In this document: positions 1-8,308 of the stretch, piece after piece
Layout: every line of letters begins with the position of its first letter
Position numbering within the stretch: position 1 is the first letter of the stretch
From: Nonomuraea wenchangensis
GTDB lineage: Bacteria > Actinomycetota > Actinomycetes > Streptosporangiales > Streptosporangiaceae
Reading direction: 5' to 3'
Assembly: GCF_900111685.1 (NCBI RefSeq)
Contig: NZ_FOHX01000002.1
Span: 431,869 to 495,868 of the forward strand
Length of the DNA stretch: 64,000 bases
Program-made: the position numbers and the translations under genes
Notes under the pieces: model-generated
Seen by the model: the letters and a program-made list of their open reading frames with translations, nothing else
Database searches by the model: none
Told to the model about the DNA's origin: nothing

Positions 1-1184
1 AGCGTCCAGACGGCCGCGGCGGCGCGGCGGAAGTCGAAGTCCTCCAGCGCCTCGTGCACCGCGCCGGACACGCCCACGGGCGGCTCGCCCTCGGGCACGT
101 GGCCGTCCAGGAACCTGCACACCATCGTCACCACCCGGTTCACCAGGTTGCCGAGGCCGTTGGCCAGGTCCTCGTCGTAGCGGGCGATCAGGCGGGCCTC
201 GGTGAAGTCGGCGTCGCCCACGCGCGGCACCTCGCGCAGCAGCCACCAGCGCACCGCGTCGCTCCCGTACGCCGCCACGAGCGCCACCGGGTCCACCGCC
301 CCGCCCGCCGACTTGCTGATCTTCCTGCCGTCCACCGTGAGGTAGTCGTGCACGAGGATGTCCGTCGGCAGCGGCAGCCCGGCCGACAGCAGCATCGCCG
401 GCCAGTACACCGCGTGGAACCTGATCACGCCCTTGCCCATGAGGTGCGCCTTGCGCCGCTCGCGCACCCACCAGCGCTCGTAGTCGCCGCCCTCCAGGGC
501 CGTCACGTAGTTCGCCAGGGCGTCCCACCACACGTACACGACCTGGCCGGGGTCGTCCGGCACCGGGATGCCCCAGCCGCGGGCGCGGGCGGCCGAGCGC
601 GAGACGCTGATGTCGGCCAGGCCCGCCTCGACGAACGCCAGCACCTCGTTGCGCCGCGCGGCCGGCTCGATCCGCAGCCGGCCGCCGCGGATCAGCTCGG
701 CGAGCGCGTCCTGGTAGCGGGAGAGCCGGAAGAACCAGTTCTCCTCCGACACGGCCTGCAGCGGCTCGCCGTGACCGTCGGGGCAGGGCCCCGCGGGGTA
801 GAACTGCTCGCAGCCCACGCAGTAGAGCCCGTCGTAGTGCCGCCGGTAGAGGTCGTGCCCGACGGCCCGCCAGATCCGCTCCACGCCGGCGCGGTGGCCG
901 GGATGACCGCTGGTCCTGATGAACCCGTCGAACGACAGCTCCAACGGCCCGCGCAGCCCCTCGAACGCGGCGGCGTTGCGGTCGACCAGCTCGCGCACCG
1001 GCACGCCCTCCGCCTCGGCGGCCAGCACGTTCTTCAGCGAGTTGTCGTCGGTGCCGGTCTGGAAACGCACCGGCTCGCCGCGCCGCCGGTGGTGCCTGGC
1101 CAGCACGTCGGCCTGGACCAGCTCCAGGGCGTGCCCCAGGTGGGGGCGGGCGTTGACGTAAGGGATGGTGGTCGTGATGTACAT
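1..1184 (-). CDS. metG: Methionyl-tRNA synthetase (C-terminal part off the window)
   Basis: Class I aminoacyl-tRNA synthetase that charges tRNA-Met in the cytosol. About 394 codons are present; the 3' end runs off the left edge. The N-terminus reads MYITTTIPYVNARPHLGH, the usual family start, with the HIGH signature as HLGH (residues 15-18). The KMSKS loop is KISKS (about residues 288-292). A zinc-knuckle-like segment (CVGC followed by CPDGH) lies near residues 125-145. The frame is absent from simple ORF lists because it has no stop inside the window. The ATG at 1184 is the only start compatible with the conserved N-terminus. It may be the last gene of a unit with the UspA and DUF998 genes upstream, though a 156-nt gap separates it from UspA. 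Confidence 0.95.
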   Translation of the reverse strand, partial: MYITTTIPYVNARPHLGHALELVQADVLARHHRRRGEPVRFQTGTDDNSLKNVLAAEAEGVPVRELVDRNAAAFEGLRGPLELSFDGFIRTSGHPGHRAGVERIWRAVGHDLYRRHYDGLYCVGCEQFYPAGPCPDGHGEPLQAVSEENWFFRLSRYQDALAELIRGGRLRIEPAARRNEVLAFVEAGLADISVSRSAARARGWGIPVPDDPGQVVYVWWDALANYVTALEGGDYERWWVRERRKAHLMGKGVIRFHAVYWPAMLLSAGLPLPTDILVHDYLTVDGRKISKSAGGAVDPVALVAAYGSDAVRWWLLREVPRVGDADFTEARLIARYDEDLANGLGNLVNRVVTMVCRFLDGHVPEGEPPVGVSGAVHEALEDFDFRRAAAAVWT

Positions 1185-1219
1185 CGGGTGCCTTCCCGTG
1201 GGGCCCCCGGACACGACGA

Positions 1220-1301
1220 GAGGCCCCGGCTAGCAGGGCCTCAACGTGGACGTCGCCGATGAACCCCGCTAGGGGGCCAGCATCACCTGGGCGATCGTCA
1301 T
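1220..1301 (-). promoter_or_regulatory. metG leader: 10-codon ORF and hairpin (speculative)
   Basis: In the 156-nt gap upstream of metG, a short minus-strand ORF (1301-1269) encodes MTIAQVMLAP and stops at TAG. It is followed by a hairpin with 7-bp arms GAGGCCC and GGGCCTC (1220-1242). A leader peptide containing Met codons ahead of a hairpin resembles attenuation. However, there are only two Met codons, no U-tract, and no competing anti-terminator that I could identify. Confidence 0.2.
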
Positions 1302-1340
1302 GCGGCCATGCTAGCGGGTGGACCGGCGAGCCGCAGCGGC

Positions 1341-1808
1341 CTATTCCGACCGGGGGTCCGTCCTCGGGGAGGGGACCACCAGGACCGGGCGGTGGGCGTG
1401 GTGCAGCACGCGGTCGGAGGTGCTGCCCAGCAGCAGCGAGCGCACCCCGCCGAGCCCCCGGGTGCCGGTCACGATGAGCGTGGCGTCGAGCTCGTCGGCC
1501 GTGTCCACGATGGCCGCCCACACCGCCACCGCGTCGGCCTCGCAGCGCGGTGTCGCGTCGAGGCCCGCCTGCCTGGCCAGGTCCGCGCCGCGTCTGGCCA
1601 GCTCCTCCATCGCCTTGCCGATGGCCTCGTCGCCCGCGGCGTCGGTGTCGATGGTCATCATGAGGCCGGCCGAGGCCCGCGCCGAGGTCATCGCCAGGCG
1701 CTCCCACACCGTCAGCACGACGGCCTGCTCGCCCTTGAACATCCGCCCGGCGAAGGCGATGGCCTCCTTGGCGTCGTCGGAGCCGTCGTACGCAATCAGG
1801 ATCGTCAT
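1341..1808 (-). CDS. Universal stress protein (UspA family)
   Basis: A 155-aa single-domain UspA protein. The N-terminus MTILIAYDGSDDA carries the first beta strand and the Asp that contacts ATP. The C-terminal motif GTRGLGGVRSLLLGSTSDRV fits the G-x2-G-x9-G-(S/T) nucleotide-binding pattern of ATP-binding Usps. The length is normal for one domain, whereas many actinomycete Usps are tandem. It lies 28 nt downstream of the DUF998 membrane protein gene on the same strand, so the two are probably co-transcribed. The target of its stress role is not visible here. Confidence 0.9.
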   Translation of the reverse strand: MTILIAYDGSDDAKEAIAFAGRMFKGEQAVVLTVWERLAMTSARASAGLMMTIDTDAAGDEAIGKAMEELARRGADLARQAGLDATPRCEADAVAVWAAIVDTADELDATLIVTGTRGLGGVRSLLLGSTSDRVLHHAHRPVLVVPSPRTDPRSE

Positions 1809-1836
1809 GCCAGCACTCTTTCCCTGCCCGCGGGTT

Positions 1837-2469
1837 TCACGCCTGCCTGATCACCTGCCGGGCCGCGAGGGCGCGCCGGGCGGCCGGGCGCAGCATCGAC
1901 AGCCCGGCCAGCGCCAGCACGGCCACCTCGGTCACCACGACGGTCCGCTGGATGAGCCCGGCGGGGATGTCGTCGTTGGTGAGCGGGAGGCCGAACATGC
2001 GCACCACGTACGGGATCACGACCAGCACGAGCGCCCCCAGGGCGGTCAGGCACAGGATGCGCATCGAGCGGGCGTACCGGACCCGGGCCTTGGCCAGCAG
2101 CAACCCGGCGACAGGCATCATGAGGAAGGCGGCAAAAGCGGCATAGCGGTGGATGCCTCCTGACAACGACAGAGGCACGCCCGGCCGGTCGGTGGGGAAG
2201 GCCCCGATGAGGAACATGCTCGCGCCCCAGGCCACCAGCAGCCCCACGACCCAGCGGTTGCCCCCGGCCCGGCGCAGCGCCTCGGCGATCAGCGTCGCGC
2301 CCACCGCGAACAACGTCAGCGAGGCCGGCAGCAGCCAGCCGGACTGCTGCCAGGCGTACTCACTGATCACGGTGTGCATGGGGTCGAGCCCCGCCTCTGC
2401 GTGCAGGGTGAGCATGGCGCCTGCCCCGGCGCCGATGGTCGCGAATCCGCTGACGAGCAATGCCTTCAT
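1837..2469 (-). CDS. DUF998 family membrane protein
   Basis: A 210-aa integral membrane protein with about six hydrophobic segments. It matches the DUF998 pattern: a short first helix, the loop HTVISEYAWQQSGWLLPAS, and GAFPTDRPGVPLSLSGGIHRYAAF before helix 4. The family's biochemical role is unknown. The ATG at 2469 begins MKALLVSGFA. It is placed to be co-transcribed with the downstream UspA gene (28-nt gap). A 230-nt gap to the aldo/keto reductase start holds divergent promoters. Confidence 0.8.
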   Translation of the reverse strand: MKALLVSGFATIGAGAGAMLTLHAEAGLDPMHTVISEYAWQQSGWLLPASLTLFAVGATLIAEALRRAGGNRWVVGLLVAWGASMFLIGAFPTDRPGVPLSLSGGIHRYAAFAAFLMMPVAGLLLAKARVRYARSMRILCLTALGALVLVVIPYVVRMFGLPLTNDDIPAGLIQRTVVVTEVAVLALAGLSMLRPAARRALAARQVIRQA

Positions 2470-2642
2470 GCCTCTTAAGCTCGTGGAACGCGGCTTCGCG
2501 GAGTATCCGAGATCAACCCCAAGGAGCCCTGAAGCTCCCCTTAGTCCTTAAGTAGCGACAGATCCAGATCAGCGCGTTGACCTGGGAGGAGATGACCCTG
2601 GGTAGGGTTTGCCCCCTCAGGGTGGGCAGGGTTGTCCCTGGT

Positions 2643-2673
2643 TTGACTTGGAGCGCGCTCCAGGGGCCAATCT
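2643..2673 (+). promoter_or_regulatory. MerR-type promoter/operator of the aldo/keto reductase
   Basis: A -35 box TTGACT (2643-2648) is followed by a 19-nt spacer and a weak -10 CAATCT (2668-2673). The spacer contains a perfect 14-bp palindrome TGGAGCGCGCTCCA (2649-2662). A 19-bp spacer with a dyad between the -35 and -10 is the hallmark of promoters activated by MerR-family regulators through DNA distortion. No merR gene is in the window. The predicted start of transcription falls at about 2680. Confidence 0.65.
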
Positions 2674-2700
2674 GGACTCATGACGAACCAGGGGGACGGA

Positions 2701-3681
2701 ATGAAGAAGCGCACTCTCGGCGCCGGCGGCCCGCAGGTCTCCGCGCTCGGCCTGGGCTGCATGGGCATGTCCGAGTTCTACGGCCCGGCCGACGACAGCG
2801 AGTCCGTCGCGGTCATCCACCGCGCGCTCGACCTCGGCATCACCTTCCTCGACACGGCCGACATGTACGGCAGGGGCGCCAACGAGGAGCTGGTCGGCCG
2901 GGCCGTCAAGGACCGGCGCGACGAGGTGGTGCTGGCCACCAAGTTCGGCATCAAACGGGACGGCGACACCCGCACGATCGAGAACAGCCCCGACTACATC
3001 CGGGCCGCCTGCGACGCCTCGCTGCGCCGCCTCGGCGTGGACCACATCGATCTCTACTACATGCACCGCCGCAACCCGGAGGTGCCGATCGAGGAGTCCG
3101 TCGGCGCCATGGCGGAGCTGGTGCGCGAGGGCAAGGTCCGCCACCTCGGCCTGTCGGAGGTGAGCGCCCCGACCCTGCGCGCCGCGGCCGCCGTGCACCC
3201 GATCGCGGCCCTGCAGAGCGAGTACTCCCTGTTCACCAGGGACCTGGAGGCGGAGATCCTGCCGGCGGCGCGCGAGCTCGGCGTCGCGTTGGTGGCGTAC
3301 TCGCCGATCAGCCGCGGCCTGCTGACCGGCGCGCTGCCCACTTCGGGCGAGCTGGCCCCGGACGACTTCCGCCGCACCTTCCCGCGCACCTCCGGTGAGA
3401 ACGCCGAGCACAACGCCCGGCTGGTGGCCGAGGTCAAGCGGATCGCCGACGCGGCCGGCGTCACGGTGGCGCAGCTCGCGCTGGCCTGGGTGCTCGCCCA
3501 GGGCGAGGACGTCGTGCCCATCCCCGGCACCAAGCGGCTGAAGTATCTGGAGGAGAACGCCGCCGCCGCCGACATCACGCTCACCGCCGAGCAGCTCGAC
3601 GCGCTGGCCGCGGCGGTCCCGGCGGACGCGGTGGCCGGGCAGCGCTACGCGAGCATGGCCGACGTCGAACGGTATCGGTAG
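2701..3681 (+). CDS. Aldo/keto reductase
   Basis: NADPH-dependent oxidoreductase of the AKR superfamily (326 aa from 2701), with a (beta/alpha)8 barrel. N-terminal [19 protein letters not shown] and [10 protein letters not shown] are typical of the YajO/Tas-like branch. The catalytic tetrad is visible as the D and Y of [11 protein letters not shown], the K of LATKFGIK and the H of YYMHRRN. The C-terminus has the cofactor loop [15 protein letters not shown]. The start is ambiguous. ATG 2701 aligns with the family. An in-frame ATG at 2680 lies exactly 6 nt after the -10 and could be a leaderless start. Regulation by a MerR-family activator is inferred from the promoter. Its substrate is unknown. 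Confidence 0.9.
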   Translation: MKKRTLGAGGPQVSALGLGCMGMSEFYGPADDSESVAVIHRALDLGITFLDTADMYGRGANEELVGRAVKDRRDEVVLATKFGIKRDGDTRTIENSPDYIRAACDASLRRLGVDHIDLYYMHRRNPEVPIEESVGAMAELVREGKVRHLGLSEVSAPTLRAAAAVHPIAALQSEYSLFTRDLEAEILPAARELGVALVAYSPISRGLLTGALPTSGELAPDDFRRTFPRTSGENAEHNARLVAEVKRIADAAGVTVAQLALAWVLAQGEDVVPIPGTKRLKYLEENAAAADITLTAEQLDALAAAVPADAVAGQRYASMADVERYR

Positions 3682-3690
3682 GGGCCGGCG

Positions 3691-4617
3691 TCAGGGCAGG
3701 TCGAAGTAGGCGCGTACGACGGTGCCGCCCGGCCGGGTGTGGACGCGGACGAGGTCGGCGAGCAGGTTGACGATGAGCAGGCCGCGCGAGCCCGGGACGC
3801 GCGGGTCGACGGGGATCCGTCCGGCGAGCGGGTCGCGGATGTGGCCACGGTCGCTGACCTCGCACACCAGCCGGTCGGCCGTCGCCCACACCCTGATCGT
3901 GCCGGAGCCGCCGCCGTGGTCGAGACTGTTGGCGCCCAGCTCGGCCACGACCAGCCGGATGTCGTCGAGCCGGTCGCCCGTGAAGCCCAGCTGGGCGGCC
4001 TGCCGGGTGGCGAGGTGCCGCGCGGCCGGCAGGTCGGCCTCGCCGAAGCGCAGGGAGACGCACTCGCCGGGCTCCTCCAGCGGCCGGTTGTGCGCGTCGA
4101 TCACCCGTTCGGGCGCATAGTCGCCGCTGGGCCGCTCGCCTTCGGCGTCGAGCAGGACGGGGTGGGTGCGCGCGGCCTCCTCGACGATCGCGGGGGCGAG
4201 CGCGGCGGCGTCGTACGGGCACAGGATGGTGGCCTCGCGCCCGGCGAAGGCCAGGTTGATCAGCGCCTCGTGCTGCGCGCAGGCGGGGTAGGCGGTCGCC
4301 GGGCGGCCGGCCCAGATCGGCTCGCCGATGATCCGTACCCGCCGGCCGGGGTGCCGGTCGGCGAAGTCGCGGAGGACGGCGGGGATGATGCGCCCGGGAT
4401 TGCGGCCTTCGACACCCATGTCGAGCATCCGGACGGCGCCGGCGTCGGGGCCGAGCCCGGCGGCGATGAGCGCGAGGGCGGGCGCGGGGACGGCGACGGC
4501 CACGGGCTCCCCCGCCGCCAGGCCCTCGCGGACGAAGGCCGTGGTGGCGGAGACGTACTCGGCCGCGCTCCGGTAGAGCAGCGCGGGGTGGGAGAACGGT
4601 CCAACCGATTTCATCAC
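3691..4617 (-). CDS. MEDS-domain / HATPase anti-sigma-type regulator
   Basis: A 308-aa two-domain protein. Residues 1-170 (FSHPALLYRSAAEYV..., RIIGEPIWAGRP, HEALINLAFAGREATILCPYD) form a MEDS-type sensory domain. Residues 185-305 form an RsbW-like HATPase_c_2 domain with an N-box LVVAELGANSLDHGGG, a G1-like SDRGHI and a G2-like GSRGLLIVNLLAD. Such proteins are usually annotated RsbA-type anti-sigma regulators and may bind or phosphorylate anti-anti-sigma factors. No sigma factor or STAS partner is adjacent. Its 3' end converges with the aldo/keto reductase after 9 nt. Confidence 0.85.
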   Translation of the reverse strand: MMKSVGPFSHPALLYRSAAEYVSATTAFVREGLAAGEPVAVAVPAPALALIAAGLGPDAGAVRMLDMGVEGRNPGRIIPAVLRDFADRHPGRRVRIIGEPIWAGRPATAYPACAQHEALINLAFAGREATILCPYDAAALAPAIVEEAARTHPVLLDAEGERPSGDYAPERVIDAHNRPLEEPGECVSLRFGEADLPAARHLATRQAAQLGFTGDRLDDIRLVVAELGANSLDHGGGSGTIRVWATADRLVCEVSDRGHIRDPLAGRIPVDPRVPGSRGLLIVNLLADLVRVHTRPGGTVVRAYFDLP

Positions 4618-4782
4618 GCCTCACGCTACCCAAGGTTGAGGAGTTCATGGGAAAGGGTTGGGTACCACATAGGTGTGAAGAGAGTGCAGGTGATCCTCCG
4701 CCCCCGTCCGGTCCGGCAGCCGGACCCCCTCGATCTGCGGACCCCTTCCGGACGGCGGCTCCCGTTCTGAGCCCGCCGAACC

Positions 4783-4788
4783 TATGCT
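4783..4788 (+). promoter_or_regulatory. -10 box for leaderless transcript
   Basis: TATGCT lies 6 nt before the ATG at 4795. That places the expected transcription start at the start codon itself. I did not find a convincing -35. Confidence 0.5.
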
Positions 4789-4794
4789 CAAGAC

Positions 4795-5355
4795 ATGTCG
4801 GATTTGCACATGCGGGTCTCCGACGAGGACCGTGAGCGCACTGCCAGCCGGCTCCAGCACGCCTTCGCCGAGGGCCGCCTCACGCGGCCCGAGCTGGAGG
4901 ACCGGCTCGGGCTGGCCCTGACCGCGCGGACCTACGGCGACCTGCTCGGCCTCATCACCGATCTCCCCTCGGCGGAGCAGCCGCCGCCGCAGGACGACGT
5001 GGTCGAGCTGGAGTCGAAGAGCGATCACATCAAGCGCTCCGGCGACTGGGCGGTGCCGCGCAGGCTGCGCGTCACCTCGAAGTACGGCAGCGCCGACCTC
5101 GACCTGTCCCAGGCGGTCATCCCCCATCCGGTGGTGGAGATCGAGGTCGACCTGACCTACGGCTCTGCCAAGATCATCCTGCCCGAGGGCGGCACGGCGA
5201 ACGTGGACGGCTTCCGCAGCGACTGGGGCCATGTCTCGACCACCGACGTCCCCGGCCGCCCGAGGCCCGGCGTCCTGCACGTGGTGGTGACCGGCGCCGC
5301 CAAGTACGGCACGCTGACCGTGCGCTACCCGCGCAAGCGCTGGTTCACCCACTGA
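4795..5355 (+). CDS. DUF1707 and DUF4097/LiaF-like domain protein
   Basis: A 186-aa protein. Residues 5-60 form a DUF1707 domain (MRVSDEDRERTASRLQHAF, LEDRLGLALTARTYGDL), an actinobacterial helical module found at the N-termini of envelope-associated regulators. The C-terminal half is beta-rich with repeated YGSADLDLSQA and YGSAKIILPEGG motifs, as in the LiaF/cell-wall-antibiotic-response fold. There is no signal peptide or membrane helix. It is probably translated from a leaderless mRNA. The 3' end overlaps the convergent Rieske oxygenase gene by 31 nt. Its molecular role is unknown. Confidence 0.85.
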   Translation: MSDLHMRVSDEDRERTASRLQHAFAEGRLTRPELEDRLGLALTARTYGDLLGLITDLPSAEQPPPQDDVVELESKSDHIKRSGDWAVPRRLRVTSKYGSADLDLSQAVIPHPVVEIEVDLTYGSAKIILPEGGTANVDGFRSDWGHVSTTDVPGRPRPGVLHVVVTGAAKYGTLTVRYPRKRWFTH

Positions 5356-6437
5356 TGGAACAGCGCGATGTGGTGCTCGCTGGGCACGAGCACCCCTCCT
5401 TCCCGGTAGGCCCGTGAGGACATGCCGGGCTGGGTGCGCTCGCAGGCGTCGAAGTCCTGCTCGTTGACCCGGTGGAACAGCTCCACCGACCTCGACAAGT
5501 CCGCCCCCGAGGCGACCACGTCGGGGTGGTAGAGCCAGTCGCACTCCACCAGCGTCCGGTCCACGGCCAGCGGGAACATCCGGTGCACGATCACGTGGTC
5601 GGGCACCAGGTTGACGAACACCTGCGGCTTGACGGTGATCGCGTAGTAGCGGCGGTCCTGCTCCCGCGCGAGGTCGGGGAGCTTGCCGAACCCGGGGCCG
5701 CCGTCCACGGTGAAGCCCTCGACCCGCTCGGCGAACTCCGCGCCGTGGCCGACGTAGTACTGCGCCGCGTAGCCGCCGGCGAACTCGGGGAGCACGGCGA
5801 CCAGCTCGGGGTGGATGGTCGCGCAGTGGTAGCACTCCATGAAGTTCTCGACGATCAGCTTCCAGTTGGCCTTGACGTCGTAGCTGATGCGGCGGCCGAG
5901 CGCCAGCTCCTCGACGTGGTAGCGCTCGATGGCGGCGAGGTCGCCGAGCCGTTCGGTGGCGGCGCCGGTGACGGTCTCCTCGAACGAGGGCGGCTCCGCG
6001 GCCAGGCACACCCACGCGTAGCCGAGCCATTCGCGCAGGTGGACGGGGATCAGGCCGTGGGCGACGCGGTCGATGTCGGGCATCTTCGCCAGGTTGGGCG
6101 CGGCGGCCAGGCGGCCGTCGAGGTCGTAGGACCAGGCGTGGTAGGCGCATCGGATCGTCCGCCTGACCTCGCCGGCGGGCTCCTCGCAGAGCCGGGCGCC
6201 GCGGTGCCGGCAGACGTTGAGGAAGGCGCGCAGGCGGTGGTCGCGGCCCCGGACCACGATCACGCTCTCCCTGCCCACCTGGACGGTGCGGAACGCGCCG
6301 GGCCGCGGCACGTCCTCGCCGCGGACGGCGCAGAACCAGAGGCTTTCGAAGATCTTGGCCTGCTCGTCGGCGAAGACGTCGGGGTCGGCGTAGGAGCGGC
6401 CTGGGAGCGTGGGGATGAGGCTCGACGTGGTGGTCAA
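5325..6437 (-). CDS. Rieske-type ring-hydroxylating/demethylating oxygenase alpha subunit
   Basis: A Rieske non-heme iron oxygenase of about 370 aa. The [2Fe-2S] site is CRHRGARLC followed by CAYHAWSYDLDG. The mononuclear iron site includes ENFMECYHCATIHPEL. Overall it resembles the GbcA/Stc2 N-demethylase-type group more than dihydroxylating dioxygenases, but the substrate cannot be read from sequence. I prefer the TTG at 6437, which gives MTTTSSLIPTLPG, the usual family N-terminus. An ATG at 6488 adds 17 residues that overlap a palindrome (6452-6464). A reductase partner is not adjacent. It lies downstream of, and on the same strand as, the FAD monooxygenase. Confidence 0.88.
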   Translation of the reverse strand: MTTTSSLIPTLPGRSYADPDVFADEQAKIFESLWFCAVRGEDVPRPGAFRTVQVGRESVIVVRGRDHRLRAFLNVCRHRGARLCEEPAGEVRRTIRCAYHAWSYDLDGRLAAAPNLAKMPDIDRVAHGLIPVHLREWLGYAWVCLAAEPPSFEETVTGAATERLGDLAAIERYHVEELALGRRISYDVKANWKLIVENFMECYHCATIHPELVAVLPEFAGGYAAQYYVGHGAEFAERVEGFTVDGGPGFGKLPDLAREQDRRYYAITVKPQVFVNLVPDHVIVHRMFPLAVDRTLVECDWLYHPDVVASGADLSRSVELFHRVNEQDFDACERTQPGMSSRAYREGGVLVPSEHHIALFHQWVNQRLRG

Positions 6438-6451
6438 CCGACACCGCCTTG

Positions 6452-6464
6452 TTGCGTATGACGC
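6452..6464. promoter_or_regulatory. Palindrome upstream of the Rieske oxygenase
   Basis: TGCGT-ATG-ACGCA is a 13-bp inverted repeat 15 nt before the TTG start at 6437. It could be an operator. No cognate regulator is identified. Confidence 0.35.
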
Positions 6465-6501
6465 ACCGAGTTGCTCTATCTGCGACATCGTGAGCTGGCG
6501 T

Positions 6502-7605
6502 TCATGAGGCTGTCAAGAGGTAGGTGCTGGCCCGGCGCAGCCAGGCGGTGTTCAGCCAGGTGGCCAGCCGGTCGGGGATCAGCCCGGCGGCCGGACGGTG
6601 CATGTCGGTGAGCTCGGTGGCGGCCAGCCGGGCCGGGCGGCGGGCGACCCGCGCGCGGGCGCGCTCGTAGCCCCGCAGGTCGTCCAGCGAGCGGGCGAGC
6701 AGCCAGGCGTCCTCCAGCGCCTGGTTCGCGCCCTGGGCCATGGTGGGCGGCATGGTGTGGGCGGCGTCGCCGGCGAGGGTCGTCGGCCCCCTCCCCCACA
6801 CCTCGGGGATCGGCTGGCGGTGGTGCGGGAAGAAGTCGGGCGCCGGGGAGGACCCGGAGAGGGAGCCGAGGACGGCCGGCACCGGGTCGGCCCAGCCGCC
6901 GAAGCGCTCGCGCAGCCGTTCGGCGAGGCGCGGGTCGTCCGCCCAGAACGGCTCGCCGGGCGCCGAACGCACGTCGAACCACCACAGCAGCCGCCCCTCC
7001 CCCGCCGGGATGAGCCCGCACAGCCCGGCGAGGCCCGCCATCATCACGGCCGCGCCGCCCCCGGTGAGCGACGTCGGCGCGGTGGTGAAGCCCTGCCAGG
7101 TCACCCAGGGGGTCAGCTCGGCCCGGTCCTCGCCCCACAGGGCGGCGCGCACCACCGAGCGCCGCCCGTCCGCGCCCACGAGGACGTCGCCGCGCACGGT
7201 GGTCCCGTCGGCCAGGCGCGCCTCGGCCCGCCCGGGGTCCACGTGCTCGACACGGGCTCCATAGGTGACGGGGACGCCCTCGGCGAGCAGCTCGACCAGC
7301 TCGCCGCGGGCCACGTGGACGGTGGGGTGGCCGTACTTGCGCTCGGCGGCCGTGAGGTCGACGGTGACCAGCCTGCGGCCGTCGGAGCTCCACGACTCCA
7401 GGGTCTCCAGCCGCCGCCCGACGCGGCCGTGGTCGGCCTTGAGCTCCTCCAGGATGCCGGTGCTGCCGGGCCAGAGCGTGACGGAGCCGCCGGCGGTGCG
7501 CGGCTCGGGGGACTCCTCGTACACCTCGGCGTCGTGGCCGGCGGCGAGCAGGCCGCGCGCGAGCGCGAGACCGGCGACGCCCGCACCCACCACTATTACT
7601 CTCAT
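6502..7605 (-). CDS. FAD-dependent monooxygenase (PHBH/UbiH-like)
   Basis: A 367-aa class A flavin monooxygenase. The N-terminal GxGxxG is in VIVVGAGVAGLALARGL. The NAD(P)H/FAD motif DG is in VGADGRRSVVR. The GD motif is in LAGDAAHTMPPTMAQGANQAL. The Shine-Dalgarno AGGGAG precedes ATG 7605. It is transcribed divergently from the TetR gene, whose operator-like repeats lie in the 50-nt gap, so TetR control is likely. The 3' end lies 64 nt before the preferred Rieske oxygenase start, so the two may form one catabolic or detoxification unit (inference). The substrate is unknown. Confidence 0.9.
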   Translation of the reverse strand: MRVIVVGAGVAGLALARGLLAAGHDAEVYEESPEPRTAGGSVTLWPGSTGILEELKADHGRVGRRLETLESWSSDGRRLVTVDLTAAERKYGHPTVHVARGELVELLAEGVPVTYGARVEHVDPGRAEARLADGTTVRGDVLVGADGRRSVVRAALWGEDRAELTPWVTWQGFTTAPTSLTGGGAAVMMAGLAGLCGLIPAGEGRLLWWFDVRSAPGEPFWADDPRLAERLRERFGGWADPVPAVLGSLSGSSPAPDFFPHHRQPIPEVWGRGPTTLAGDAAHTMPPTMAQGANQALEDAWLLARSLDDLRGYERARARVARRPARLAATELTDMHRPAAGLIPDRLATWLNTAWLRRASTYLLTAS

Positions 7606-7631
7606 AAGACTCCCTGATTGTGAGACTCGGG

Positions 7632-7652
7632 GTATCAGATACGAGGAGTATC
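7632..7652. promoter_or_regulatory. TetR operator candidate
   Basis: Three alternating half-sites, GTATC-A-GATAC (7632-7642) and GATAC-GAGGA-GTATC (7638-7652), lie between the divergent FAD monooxygenase and TetR genes. They overlap the TetR Shine-Dalgarno GAGGAG. This is the expected position for an autoregulating TetR repressor. Confidence 0.6.
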
Positions 7653-7655
7653 ACT

Positions 7656-8219
7656 ATGTCCGCGCGCGGCCGCAAGCCCGATCCCACGGTCGACCACCGC
7701 ATCAGACAGGCCGCCACCAAGTTGGTGCTCACGCGGGGCTTCGACTTCACCATGGACGACGTCGCCGAGGAGGCGGGCGTGGGCAGAGCGAGCGTGTTCC
7801 GCCGCTACCCCACCAAACGCGACATGCTCCTCCAGACCCTCGCCGGATTCATGAACACGCACGTCGCCATCCCCGACACCGGCTCGCTGGAGAGCGACCT
7901 GCGGGTGGTGGTGACCGACACGCTCGCCCTCTGGCACAGCCCAGGGGTCTCCCGCACGGCCAGGCAGCTCTACGGCGAGGCCGGCCGCGACCCCGCCGTG
8001 GCCGAGATCATCCGCACCGGCATGCGGACCAGGATGGAGCGGTCATGGGTGGTCTACGAACGCGCGATCGAACGCGGCGAGCTGCCCCCCAACGCCGACC
8101 TGTGGCTCCTCACCGACCTGTTCACCGGCCTGGTCGCCTACCGCGGCCTGCTCGACCTGCCCTTTCCCGAGCCGGAGGAGATCGTCCAGGTCCTGCTCCA
8201 CGGCTTTACACCGGCTTGA
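7656..8219 (+). CDS. TetR family transcriptional regulator
   Basis: A 187-aa TetR-type repressor. The N-terminal helix-turn-helix covers residues 15-55 (RIRQAATKLVLTRGFDFTMDDVAEEAGVGRASVFRRYPTKRD, shown here in three parts by its landmarks: RIRQAATKLV, TMDDVAEEAGVG, SVFRRYPTK). The C-terminal ligand domain ends in EPEEIVQVLLHGF. ATG 7656 has GAGGAG 8 nt upstream. A GTG at 7620 is in frame but would place the operator inside the coding region. It is divergent from the FAD monooxygenase, which it probably represses until a ligand is bound. Confidence 0.9.
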   Translation: MSARGRKPDPTVDHRIRQAATKLVLTRGFDFTMDDVAEEAGVGRASVFRRYPTKRDMLLQTLAGFMNTHVAIPDTGSLESDLRVVVTDTLALWHSPGVSRTARQLYGEAGRDPAVAEIIRTGMRTRMERSWVVYERAIERGELPPNADLWLLTDLFTGLVAYRGLLDLPFPEPEEIVQVLLHGFTPA

Positions 8220-8308
8220 CGGACCGGGTGTTAGCGGGGTGCAAGTGGAGATCAAGCCCCGGCCCTAACGTTCTCGGTGTTCGCTCAACCAACGAAGGGC
8301 ACCGGAAG

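Noticed and set aside
54..1262. Plus-strand open frame of 402 codons at the left edge
   Set aside because: Antisense to metG, whose HIGH and KISKS motifs are unambiguous.
1185..1340. T-box riboswitch upstream of metG
   Set aside because: No T-box consensus sequence or specifier stem could be found. Only a simple hairpin is present.
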